Notes under the pieces: generated by a model
Database searches by the model: none
What the model was told of the DNA's origin: nothing
Seen by the model: the letters and a program-made list of their open reading frames with translations, nothing else
Made by a program: the position numbers and the translations under genes
Shown: in pieces, positions 1 through 7,037 of the stretch
Numbering within the stretch: the stretch's first letter is position 1
Layout of the letters: every line of letters starts with the position of its first letter
Source of the DNA: an uncultured Lachnospiraceae bacterium
Lineage (GTDB): Bacteria; Bacillota; Clostridia; Lachnospirales; Lachnospiraceae
Assembly: GCA_947175845.1 (NCBI GenBank)
Contig: CAMWOK010000054.1
Span: 1-13,260, forward strand
DNA length: 13,260 nt
Reading direction: 5' to 3'

Positions 1-65
1 TTTTTCTCAATAGTAGCATATGTATTTTTATAAATCAATCCTTATTTTCCAAATTGTGCAAATTT

Positions 66-85
66 ACATAACTTTTTAGTTATGT
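66..85. other. AT-rich inverted repeat (small hairpin)
   Basis: A perfect 8-base inverted repeat (ACATAACT / AGTTATGT) flanks a TTTT loop in the AT-rich left edge. It could be the end of a terminator for a gene to the left, an operator, or chance in AT-rich DNA. No strong T tract follows on either strand. Apart from this hairpin, the stretch 1-132 shows no convincing gene. Confidence 0.25.
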
Positions 86-132
86 TTACCACAGACATCT
101 TATGTTATCCCTGTATTCTATACAAAAACACG

Positions 133-166
133 CAAAGAAATAACCCGCATGACGCATCATGCGGGT
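133..166 (-). terminator. Rho-independent terminator of the two-gene unit
   Basis: A perfect 10-bp stem (ACCCGCATGA at 143-152, TCATGCGGGT at 157-166) encloses a CGCA loop. Read on the minus strand it is followed by the T-rich run TTATTTCTTT. It lies about 25 bases beyond the stop codon of the small exported-protein gene, where a terminator for that unit is expected. Confidence 0.8.
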
Positions 167-190
167 ACTGTGTCCACCCAATACCATCTG

Positions 191-580
191 TCATTCAAAA
201 ATCCCGGAAATCCTGTCCTGAATCTCGTCCGGGGAGAGTCCGTCCACACTTTCCACAAGCGCCTCAAAGGACGCTTTCGCCTCGCTGAGCTTCTGCGCAT
301 CCGCGCCGTGCCGGTCGATGTAGGACCTGATTGACTCCTCAAGCTTCACCTGTTCCCCGCTGTCAATACCGAGCGTCCTCGACAGGTCGTCGCTCTCAAA
401 AAAAGCCGTGACCTCGCTGGCAAACGCTTTTCTGAGTTCCTCCTGCGCCTGTGTCCTAATGTCACTGACAACATTTTCCATATAACTGTCTGAATCCTGG
501 GCTTCGCCGCCCTTGAAACCGGCCATGCCGCCTGCCATCAGCGTGGCGGCAACCACCGCTGTCATCACTGCCCGCTTCAC
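191..580 (-). CDS. Small exported helical protein of unknown function
   Basis: This 129-residue protein is not recognised. It begins with a typical signal peptide: a basic start (MKR), then a hydrophobic run of A, V, M, L and G to about residue 22, with a possible signal peptidase cleavage near G-E-A at residues 25-27. There is no cysteine, so it is not a lipoprotein. The mature part is acidic, charged and probably all alpha-helical. The start is a GTG whose first bases overlap the stop of the upstream gene (GTGA at 577-580), with an AAGGTG ribosome binding site 7 bases upstream. The two genes are therefore probably translationally coupled and share the promoter at 1034-1063. An extracytoplasmic role is inferred from the signal peptide only. 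No enzymatic motif is visible. Confidence 0.75.
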   Translation of the reverse strand: MKRAVMTAVVAATLMAGGMAGFKGGEAQDSDSYMENVVSDIRTQAQEELRKAFASEVTAFFESDDLSRTLGIDSGEQVKLEESIRSYIDRHGADAQKLSEAKASFEALVESVDGLSPDEIQDRISGIFE

Positions 581-996
581 ACTTCGTCACCTTCTGACTT
601 TCCCTGCGCTGCGTTCATCACCTCGATCGCCTCCTTGCTGATCAGGTTCTCCTTCTGTTTCTTCCGAGAGGTCACAGGCTTCTCAGACCACGCCATCGTC
701 TTGATTCCAGGGGTCGTTGTCCGGATTCGCAGGTAACTTTTTCCATCCTCGACAAACCGGATGATGGAGATGTTTCTCCACTCGTAAAACTCAAACGGGC
801 CAAACTCGATCTTGATCTCCTTCAACAGACCTTTCGCCTCGAAATTTACCAGCTTGTCATCCACCCTGACAGGCATGGTATAGATATATTTATTATCGGT
901 AGTCTGAATAATTGTCGTCTCAAATAGCGCCGATTTTCCTTCTTTACTGACTCTGATCGCCGCCATCGCCGGTATTGGAATATCCTCTACATTCAT
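577..996 (-). CDS. Small cytoplasmic protein, possible PilZN/YcgR-N-like beta domain
   Basis: A 139-residue protein with no signal peptide or membrane segment. Residues about 10-105 alternate hydrophobic and polar residues in a beta-rich pattern. It has an 'I-x-T-x-D-x-x-x-I-x-x-M-P-V' stretch, then a V-x-F/I-K-I-E-F strand pattern and a closing 'R-I-R-T-T-T-P-G'. This loosely resembles the N-terminal beta-barrel of YcgR-like (PilZN) proteins, but the RxxxR and D/NxSxxG motifs of a c-di-GMP-binding PilZ domain are absent. The family call is therefore a weak inference. The tail (residues 107-139) is basic (SRKKQK) then helical and acidic. The ATG start has a GGAAGGAG ribosome binding site about 10 bases upstream, behind a strong promoter. 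Its stop overlaps the GTG of the exported-protein gene, implying that the two products act together. Confidence 0.75.
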   Translation of the reverse strand: MNVEDIPIPAMAAIRVSKEGKSALFETTIIQTTDNKYIYTMPVRVDDKLVNFEAKGLLKEIKIEFGPFEFYEWRNISIIRFVEDGKSYLRIRTTTPGIKTMAWSEKPVTSRKKQKENLISKEAIEVMNAAQGKSEGDEV

Positions 997-1033
997 GCGC
1001 GCACTGCTCCTTCCTTGTCAATCTATATAGTAT

Positions 1034-1063
1034 AGTATAGTCTGACTGCTTGTCTGTTGTCAA
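1034..1063 (-). promoter_or_regulatory. SigA-type promoter for the two-gene unit
   Basis: On the minus strand a perfect -35 box TTGACA (1058-1063) is followed by an 18-base spacer and a -10 box TATACT (1034-1039). Transcription would start near 1027, about 30 bases before the ATG at 996. The -10 lies in a short TATAG/TATAG tandem repeat (1024-1040). Confidence 0.7.
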
Positions 1064-1198
1064 GAATAAACGCAATGCGGCTGCAGGCGATCCTGTGTCA
1101 ATTCTGTGAATTTGTGCGAAGGTCTTCCTTTTTTTCCTGTTTTGTGTTAAATTAATATGAGGTTTTACTTATCAATTCAGAAAAGGCAGGTTATCAAA

Positions 1199-2428
1199 AT
1201 GGCGAATATAAAAAAGAAAAAAGAAACAGACGAGACCAACAGCAGCGGTGTCAGCAAGAGCAAGGCAAAGCGCGAGGAGCGCAAAAAGGAGGTTGCGCGC
1301 GAGCGGATGCACCGGCGGACCGCAAAAATTGCAGGTGCCGCTGTCGCTGTTGCCATCCTTCTGGTCATCGCGGCCGCTGCCGGAAAAAGCATTTATCTGG
1401 CGGCCATGCGCACGACGCCGGACTCCAACTTCAGCGCCGGCCTGACCGCGGACGGCAGGATCGAGGGCGTCGATGTCCGGGATGCGCTCACGCTCGTCGA
1501 CTACGCGAACATCCCGATTCCGGCGGACGAGGTCGCCGCGACCGACGAGGAGGTGGAGACGGACATCACCGCCACATTAGAATCCCACAGGGAGGAGAGC
1601 ACAGACGAGACGATCGCCATCAAGGACGGGGACCTGGTCAACATCGACTATGTTGGCACGATCGACGGCGTTGCGTTTGAGGGCGGAAACAGCAATGACG
1701 CCGGCTATAGTGTGACGATCGGATCTGGCTCGCTTGTGGACGACTTCGAACAGCAGCTGATCGGCCACAAACCCGGCGAAACCGTCACGGTGGACGTGAC
1801 CTTCCCCGAGAACTATGGCGGACAGGATATTGCCGGAAAGGACGCGAACTTTTCCGTCACCATAAACAGCATCACCGTCACGCCGGAACTCACCGATGAA
1901 TTTGTCGCAGAAAACTTTTCCGAGGAAGGTCTGACCACCGCCGAGGAGTACCGCGCATACGTGCAGAACCAGTTTTATGAGCAGCACCTCGAAGCGTACC
2001 TGACTGGCTATATCCTCGACAACTCAACTGTCAAGTCCTACCCGTCAGACTATCTTAAAAAGCTGCGGGGCGTCACAAAATACGACGACGAGTACATGCT
2101 GCAGTACTACAACCAGAAGTTCTCCTCCTACGGACAGACGCGTGAACATGTGTGGGAGACAAGAGGTCCGGAGATCACTGACGAGCTGTCCTACGAGAAG
2201 GAGCTGCGCCAGCGCGCTGAGGAGTCCGCCAAGACAGCCATGGTCTACCAGGCAATCTTTGAGGACGCCGGCCTCACCATTGACATGGACGCGTATTTTG
2301 CAGAGATGACCGCAGAGAGCGGCGAGGACGCTGTGACAGCCATGAAGGAGAACTCGGGCGAGGGCTATCTTGCCCAGAACCAGATGCGCGAGGCAGTCAT
2401 AGACTATCTGATGTCCCTGTACAAATAA
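1199..2428 (+). CDS. Membrane-anchored trigger-factor-like FKBP peptidyl-prolyl isomerase
   Basis: A 409-residue foldase expected to catalyse proline cis-trans isomerisation and assist folding of exported proteins on the outer face of the membrane. Residues 1-41 are lysine/arginine-rich and cytoplasmic, and 42-62 form one membrane helix (A/V/I/L-rich). Residues about 100-120 match the linker that follows the trigger factor head (pattern V-D-Y-x-x-I-P-I-P ... D-E-E-V). Residues 142-228 are an FKBP domain with V-x-I-D-Y-x-G, F-E-G-G, G-x-x-x-x-x-F-E-x-x-L-I-G-H and V-T-F-P-E-x-Y. The rest is a helical C-terminal arm. The ribosome-docking head of true trigger factor is missing. An upstream in-frame ATG at 1157 is possible, but the ATG at 1199 has an AGGCAGG site 8 bases before it and gives a sensible topology. 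A weak promoter may lie just upstream (-10-like TAATAT at 1153-1158, poor -35). The gene is monocistronic. Confidence 0.85.
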   Translation: MANIKKKKETDETNSSGVSKSKAKREERKKEVARERMHRRTAKIAGAAVAVAILLVIAAAAGKSIYLAAMRTTPDSNFSAGLTADGRIEGVDVRDALTLVDYANIPIPADEVAATDEEVETDITATLESHREESTDETIAIKDGDLVNIDYVGTIDGVAFEGGNSNDAGYSVTIGSGSLVDDFEQQLIGHKPGETVTVDVTFPENYGGQDIAGKDANFSVTINSITVTPELTDEFVAENFSEEGLTTAEEYRAYVQNQFYEQHLEAYLTGYILDNSTVKSYPSDYLKKLRGVTKYDDEYMLQYYNQKFSSYGQTREHVWETRGPEITDELSYEKELRQRAEESAKTAMVYQAIFEDAGLTIDMDAYFAEMTAESGEDAVTAMKENSGEGYLAQNQMREAVIDYLMSLYK

Positions 2429-2500
2429 CTCAGAACACTTTCCCTGCATCACACCACCGATGCACCATTTTAGCGGCACATTTCCTCCACATTGACATAA

Positions 2501-2526
2501 AAAAACGGGCACAACTGCCCGTTTTT
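2501..2526. terminator. Bidirectional terminator between converging genes
   Basis: A perfect 11-bp stem (AAAAACGGGCA / TGCCCGTTTTT) with a CAAC loop lies between the foldase gene and the LRR gene. The stem carries a T run on both strands, so it should stop transcription from either side. It is 72 bases beyond the foldase stop and about 50 beyond the LRR gene stop. Confidence 0.9.
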
Positions 2527-2576
2527 CTTATTCAAAGGCTGCCAAAAACAGCTGCGCCTCCACTGCCGCGCGGGTT

Positions 2577-3509
2577 CTACCAGTCCAGCTCAAACGCCGC
2601 AAACGCATCCTTCGCGGCAAAGTGCTCCTCCTTGTAGCGCAGCAGGTACGCCTTGAGCTCGGCGCTGCAGTCCTTCATGTCCGCGAGCAGGCCGTCAAAA
2701 TTGTCCTCGTTGATGCAGCCGGAATCCGCAAACACGCGGTAGTATTCCAGATCGTCTGCGTGCTCCTCAATCAGAAGCTCCCACGCCTCCGGCGCCTCTG
2801 TCCCTTTCGTGTGGCTGCGAAGGTATGCCCGGAATGTCTCCAGGGTCTCATCCGCAATCTTATAGGGATGCATCAGCCTGAAATACACGATTCGCAGCTT
2901 CATCTTGCGCTTCTCCACAGGGTAGGATTTGATATCGTAGTCCTTCCCCTCATAATCCTCCTCGCCGCACGTCCACAGCTCCTCAAAACCATCCAGGTCA
3001 TCGAGCGCCACGAGCGCCGAAAGCTTCTCGTCCCAGCGGCGCACCCACGCGTCGTTTCCAAAATCCACAGGGTCAAACAGAACGTAGTCGTGAAGCACCG
3101 TGACTCCCATTGCCAGCATCCGGTAGAGTCCCAGTGGTGCGTACTCTTCCCACTCCCGCTGCGAACAGTCAAACACGATCTCCCGCAGCCGCTTGCAGCC
3201 CAGAAAAAGCTCCTTCCCGCGGCTTATCGGACGGCGGGGAATGATCACTGAGGTCAGGTGTTCCGCGTGCGCAAACGCCCAGTCGCCGATCTCCTCGATC
3301 GTGGCGGGCAGATGGATAAAGCGGACTGTCTTACAGCTCAAAAATGCCTTTTTCTCTATGGCAGTGACCGGACTTCCCGCAATCTCTGCGGGAATGACGA
3401 CCCGCTGTGCAATGCCGCGGTAGCGCTTTATCGCGGCTCCCTTTTTCGACAAAGTATACACAAGCTGTCCGCCGCCGGCGTGTTCAATTACCTTCTCCTC
3501 CACACTCAT
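2577..3509 (-). CDS. Cytoplasmic BspA-type leucine-rich repeat protein
   Basis: A 310-residue protein without a signal peptide. Residues about 30-115 hold three to four BspA-type (LRR_5) leucine-rich repeats with the usual 'I-P-x-x-I-x-x-I-x-x-x-A-F-x-x-C/A-x-x-L-x-x-V/I' rhythm. BspA-type repeats are more often seen in secreted surface proteins; here the protein looks cytoplasmic. Residues about 140-310 are charged, tryptophan-containing and probably helical, and I do not recognise them. The ATG overlaps the stop of the MoxR ATPase gene (ATGA at 3506-3509), so the two are translationally coupled. It is the last gene of the operon. An adaptor or substrate-recognition role for the MoxR/VWA pair is inferred from this position only. 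Confidence 0.8.
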   Translation of the reverse strand: MSVEEKVIEHAGGGQLVYTLSKKGAAIKRYRGIAQRVVIPAEIAGSPVTAIEKKAFLSCKTVRFIHLPATIEEIGDWAFAHAEHLTSVIIPRRPISRGKELFLGCKRLREIVFDCSQREWEEYAPLGLYRMLAMGVTVLHDYVLFDPVDFGNDAWVRRWDEKLSALVALDDLDGFEELWTCGEEDYEGKDYDIKSYPVEKRKMKLRIVYFRLMHPYKIADETLETFRAYLRSHTKGTEAPEAWELLIEEHADDLEYYRVFADSGCINEDNFDGLLADMKDCSAELKAYLLRYKEEHFAAKDAFAAFELDW

Positions 3510-5041
3510 AGCCCCGACGCCTCATTTTCCATGGAATTTAGTTCCATGGAATTTAATTCCTTCATAATATCGTCCTGCCGCTCGTGCAGCATCAGATCCG
3601 CGTTGTGCCGCTGGTAGTCCGCGCTTCCATACAGACCAATAAAGCGCGCGCTGTGCGCGTTGACGGTGAGCTCTGTCACGAGCACGAGCACCTCGTTCCC
3701 GTCCATAAACGCGACTTCGCTGAAGGCAAAGAGATTGTGCAGCCGTGTCTGCACGCTCTGGTTCTCCTCCTTCATATGCGCCACCTCCGCATCAAAATCC
3801 GCCTTGAGCAGGGCAAATGCCGCGTCCGGATTTTCGAGCCGGAGCCTGCGCGCTGCGCGCTCCAGAAAGCGGATGACCGCCCTGTGCCTTCTCTTGTCCT
3901 CGCCGGAGAGCGTTCCCGCATTTGTCATGGACGCAATGATTTTTTCCCTGTTTGCAATCTGGTCTTCTATCAGAGACTGGACAGGCGCGGCGGAATCCTT
4001 CCCGTGCAGCGTTCTGATGCGTTTGAGCAGCTTCATGAGATCTGTGAGGAAATCGGATTTCTCGAGGTTTTCTTTCATCTCGCTCTCGAGCTTGTCGAGC
4101 AGCATTCCAAGCAGCGACAGGCGCTCGTCAAACTTTGCAATGCGCGCCCGCTCCACGACCTGCGCGGAGTTGGTGCCCGCGAGAATCTCCTCGACTTTAT
4201 AGTCCTTCTTGTATTTGTTGTACAGCTCGTAGTACGCTGTAAATTCTTTCACAATCTTCTCGTTGTGCAGATACTGTGCGACCAGTGTCTCGTCGACGCC
4301 AAGCCCCTCCTCCTCGCACAGCAGCATGGTAGCGGACAAATCCTCCCAGCCTCTGGCCGTCACGTACGATTTGCCGCCCACGTTGGTCTCCACGCGGTAG
4401 AAATCGTTCTTCTTCATGTCGAGATAGGTGGTCACGGCATTGTGAATCCCCTGCCGCAGGGCGTACTCCTTCCACGTCGCGTAATCTGCCTCGACCTCGA
4501 CCAGCTTCATCCGGTCCATAGTCACCACGTCAAACTCCCGCACGGACTTGTTGTACTCCGGCGGATTTCCGGCAGTGACAATAACCCAGCCGTCCGGCAC
4601 CCTGTGGCGCCCGAACACCTTGTACTGCAGAAACTGCAGCATGGACGGCGCGAGCGTCTCCGACACGCAGTTGATCTCGTCGAGAAACAGGATGCCCTCC
4701 TCGATCCCCGACTGCTCCATCACTTCATATACAGACGCGATGATCTCGCTCATCGTGTACTCGGAGATGTCAAATTCCAGCCCTTTGTAATTCTTGTGCG
4801 TGATAAAGGGAAGACCGAGCGCCGACTGCCTCGTGTGGTGCGTCATGGAATAACTTACCAGCGCGATACCCAGCTCCTGCGCGATCTGCTCCATGATCGC
4901 CGTCTTGCCTATCCCCGGGGAACCCAGCAGAAATATCGGTCTCTGACGCACCACCGGTATGCGGTACTCCCCGTACTCGTCTTTTTTCAGATACAATTTT
5001 ACAGAATTTTTAATGTGCTCTTTCGCCTGCTTGATATTCAC
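3506..5041 (-). CDS. MoxR-type AAA+ ATPase
   Basis: A 511-residue ATPase of the MoxR class, whose members act as chaperones with VWA-domain partners. Walker A is GSPGIGKT at residues 40-47, Walker B is ILFLDEIN at 117-124, sensor 1 is the T-A-G-N stretch around residue 159, and a D-R at 176-177 could be the arginine finger. A sensor-2-like 'V-T-A-R-G-W-E' follows at about 227-233, where many MoxR proteins have S-P-R. Residues 280-510 form a long helical C-terminal extension unlike short MoxR proteins. The GTG start overlaps the stop of the VWA gene (GTGA at 5038-5041) and has a GGAGGACGGAG ribosome binding site. The C-terminus carries a short tandem repeat (see 3527-3565). The ATPase is confident; its client is unknown. 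Confidence 0.92.
   Translation of the reverse strand: MNIKQAKEHIKNSVKLYLKKDEYGEYRIPVVRQRPIFLLGSPGIGKTAIMEQIAQELGIALVSYSMTHHTRQSALGLPFITHKNYKGLEFDISEYTMSEIIASVYEVMEQSGIEEGILFLDEINCVSETLAPSMLQFLQYKVFGRHRVPDGWVIVTAGNPPEYNKSVREFDVVTMDRMKLVEVEADYATWKEYALRQGIHNAVTTYLDMKKNDFYRVETNVGGKSYVTARGWEDLSATMLLCEEEGLGVDETLVAQYLHNEKIVKEFTAYYELYNKYKKDYKVEEILAGTNSAQVVERARIAKFDERLSLLGMLLDKLESEMKENLEKSDFLTDLMKLLKRIRTLHGKDSAAPVQSLIEDQIANREKIIASMTNAGTLSGEDKRRHRAVIRFLERAARRLRLENPDAAFALLKADFDAEVAHMKEENQSVQTRLHNLFAFSEVAFMDGNEVLVLVTELTVNAHSARFIGLYGSADYQRHNADLMLHERQDDIMKELNSMELNSMENEASGL
3527..3565 (-). repeat. 15-bp tandem repeat in the C-terminus of the MoxR gene
   Basis: The unit TTCCATGGAATTTAG (plus strand) occurs at 3527-3541, again with one change at 3542-3556, and partly at 3557-3565. 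Each full unit contains the palindrome TTCCATGGAA. In the protein it yields E-L-N-S-M repeated twice near the end of the ATPase. The unit keeps the reading frame. Confidence 0.85.
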
Positions 5042-6420
5042 GTACTCCGTCCTCCCTCATCCCGCGTGAAGATTTCCGCGCGCTCCAAATCCTCCGCCGG
5101 AAGTATTAATTTGATTGCCCACGGCGGCGTGGGCGGCTTCTCATAATCGTCCTCGAGAAACACGAACGCCGTGTCGTAATTGTGCGCCGGCTTGCGCTCC
5201 GGAAACACGCCGTAGCCGTCCGTAAAATAAATCAGCCCCTTGAGATTCTCAAACTCCCCCTGATCGATCGCCCTGTCAACATAGGCAAAAACAGGGCGGA
5301 AATCCGTGGAGCCAAAGCCCTCGAGCTGCCCCTCCCGCAGAAACGCCTCAAACTCGTCATCATTCGTGATCTTCGTGTCGCGGCGCACCTCGGAGTCGCA
5401 CTGGATAATGTGGATATTGACCTTGCGGAAAAAATTTTCACTGCTCTTCAATATGCTGTAGGTCTTGTTGAGAAAGGTCTGAACCACCTCCCCGCGGCAG
5501 GACCCGGAGGTGTCTATCGCCACCACAAACTCCTTTATCTTGTTGACATCCTTGTATTCGAGCGGCTCCACCAGCGGCAGATTGCCGTACAGGGACAGCC
5601 CGTATGTGTAGTACACATAGTCAAACTCATCGTCATTAATCTGCATGTCCTCGCCGGACACACTGAACCGCCGCAGAAAATCGCCGTAGTCATAGTGTTC
5701 CTTCGTCGCCTCCTCGAGATTCTGCAGGATGCTTCTGTCGTCCGATTTATCCTCGGAGAAGGACTTTAATTCCGCCTTGATCCGCTCGCTGATCTTCTTC
5801 CACTGCGCCTCGGTGAGTTCGAGCGTCTCCACGGGACCCCAGCCTTCGTGCACGTCCCGCCGGAACAGATTTCCCAGCTCAAGAAGCTCGCTGACGCCCA
5901 GTCTGTCCGCCCTGAGCTTTCTGTATATCCGCTCCGCAGTCAGCGCGCCCGCGCGCTCCTTCCACTGTGCGAGCACCGCGCCGCGCTCCGCGTCCCCTGC
6001 CGTCTCAAGGCCAGGCAGGTCAAGGCTCATCGCCACATGCTCCACCGCCATGTCAACCGCCACATCCCATAGCTCCTGCTCCACCCGGTCATATCTGTAG
6101 GAATGGCTGAAAATGCAGTGCAGCAATATGTGCAGATACAGCCGCGTCACATTGGCGGGGCTTTTTTTGTACAGGCAAAGGACGACTGCAGGATCATAGT
6201 AAATGACCGCTGCCTGCGGCGCATTGACGTCACAGCGGACATTGCCCGTTCCCGGTCTTGCCTGAACACGCAGGCTCGAGAGCGCGACGTCCAGAAAGCG
6301 CAGGCTGACAAGGAGCCTGTCCCGCGACAGCCCCCAGATCTTCTGTGCCAGTATCTCCCTCTTTTTCTGTGCCGCATCCTCCCGCTCAAATCCCGCCGCT
6401 GCCTTTGCCGCCTTGTCCAC
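5038..6420 (-). CDS. VWA protein with metallopeptidase-like N-terminal domain (DUF2201/COG3864 type)
   Basis: A 460-residue partner expected for the MoxR ATPase. Residues about 35-250 resemble the N-terminal putative metallopeptidase domain of the DUF2201 family. The usual H-E-x-x-H is replaced here by H97-I-L-L-H101, followed by H106 and acidic residues near 119-123, so a metal could still bind but the catalytic Glu is missing. Residues 298-460 form a VWA-like domain with a metal-ion-dependent adhesion site: D303-T-S-G-S307, T372 in 'G-S-T-D', and D401 in 'T-D-G'. There is no signal peptide, so it is cytoplasmic. The GTG start is supported by GGAGGT 6 bases upstream; the ATG 14 bases earlier is out of frame. 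It follows the reductase gene after 21 bases and overlaps the ATPase gene. Confidence 0.88.
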   Translation of the reverse strand: MDKAAKAAAGFEREDAAQKKREILAQKIWGLSRDRLLVSLRFLDVALSSLRVQARPGTGNVRCDVNAPQAAVIYYDPAVVLCLYKKSPANVTRLYLHILLHCIFSHSYRYDRVEQELWDVAVDMAVEHVAMSLDLPGLETAGDAERGAVLAQWKERAGALTAERIYRKLRADRLGVSELLELGNLFRRDVHEGWGPVETLELTEAQWKKISERIKAELKSFSEDKSDDRSILQNLEEATKEHYDYGDFLRRFSVSGEDMQINDDEFDYVYYTYGLSLYGNLPLVEPLEYKDVNKIKEFVVAIDTSGSCRGEVVQTFLNKTYSILKSSENFFRKVNIHIIQCDSEVRRDTKITNDDEFEAFLREGQLEGFGSTDFRPVFAYVDRAIDQGEFENLKGLIYFTDGYGVFPERKPAHNYDTAFVFLEDDYEKPPTPPWAIKLILPAEDLERAEIFTRDEGGRST

Positions 6421-6441
6421 AACTGCACCTCCATTTTGCTG

Positions 6442-7035
6442 TCATGAATAATTCAAAATCTCTCCATTGCAGGCCGCCTCCATAATCGCCTGCACGTCCG
6501 CGCCGTCCAGGTCAAGCCCCTGCGCGCTCACAAAATGTGTACTCTGCACACCGTAGAGCCTGCACAGGGCATTGATGTACTCAAAGCCGAAATTGCACTC
6601 CCCGATGTAGCCGCCGCTCGTCGTGACATAGTACATGTCCGCGGCGGCGCACAGTCCCTGCGGCGTCCCGTCCTCCGCGTATGTAAACGTGATGCCCTCC
6701 ACGCTCGCCGCCTCAAAGAAAATCTTGAGCGCGGCCGGAAAGGACATGTCCCAGTAGGGCGCCGCGATCACCAGCATGTCCGCCTGCGCCACCGCGTTGG
6801 CGTAGTCAAACATGGTGTCGTGGAGCTGTCCCGCCGCCATCAGCTCCTCCCTTCTCTGAAGCCGCTCATAGTTCAGCGGAAGCAGACTTTCCGTGGAGAG
6901 CCGTATCTCTTCGATATGAAATGCCATATCCCTGCTGTTTGCCTCCCGGATGCGTCCGAGCAGATGCTCTGCAAGAGCCAGCGTCCTTGAATCCTTACCG
7001 CGCACGCACGCATTGATAAATAATAATGTAGGCAT
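6442..7035 (-). CDS. Flavodoxin-fold NAD(P)H:FMN reductase (azoreductase-like)
   Basis: A 197-residue member of the Flavodoxin_2 / NADPH-dependent FMN reductase group, which uses FMN and NAD(P)H to reduce quinones, azo dyes or similar acceptors. The N-terminal strand L-L-F-I-N-A leads to a loop R-G-K-D-S-R-T, where FMN phosphate binds in this fold. The middle has 'A-P-Y-W-D-M-S-F-P-A-A-L-K-I-F-F-E', matching the conserved P-x-x-x-x-x-P-x-x-L-K segment, and 'T-T-S-G-G' follows near residue 140. I place the start at the ATG at 7035, which has AAGGAG 8 bases upstream, rather than the GTG at 7044, which abuts that site. The AAGGAG lies inside the end of the SGNH hydrolase gene, and only 2 bases separate that stop from this ATG. 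The natural acceptor is unknown. Confidence 0.85.
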   Translation of the reverse strand: MPTLLFINACVRGKDSRTLALAEHLLGRIREANSRDMAFHIEEIRLSTESLLPLNYERLQRREELMAAGQLHDTMFDYANAVAQADMLVIAAPYWDMSFPAALKIFFEAASVEGITFTYAEDGTPQGLCAAADMYYVTTSGGYIGECNFGFEYINALCRLYGVQSTHFVSAQGLDLDGADVQAIMEAACNGEILNYS

Positions 7036-7037
7036 TT

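Noticed and set aside
577..996. c-di-GMP-binding PilZ domain
   Set aside because: The beta pattern loosely recalls a YcgR N-terminal domain, but the RxxxR and D/NxSxxG motifs required for a PilZ ligand site are absent.
1157..1198. Upstream ATG start for the foldase gene
   Set aside because: The ATG at 1157 overlaps the probable promoter region and has no ribosome binding site, while the ATG at 1199 has AGGCAGG at good spacing.
3584..5146. Long 520-residue open frame on the plus strand opposite the MoxR gene
   Set aside because: It lies entirely antisense to a gene with clear AAA+ motifs, has no ribosome binding site, and its composition (many H, R, L, V) is typical of the reverse strand of GC-rich coding DNA.
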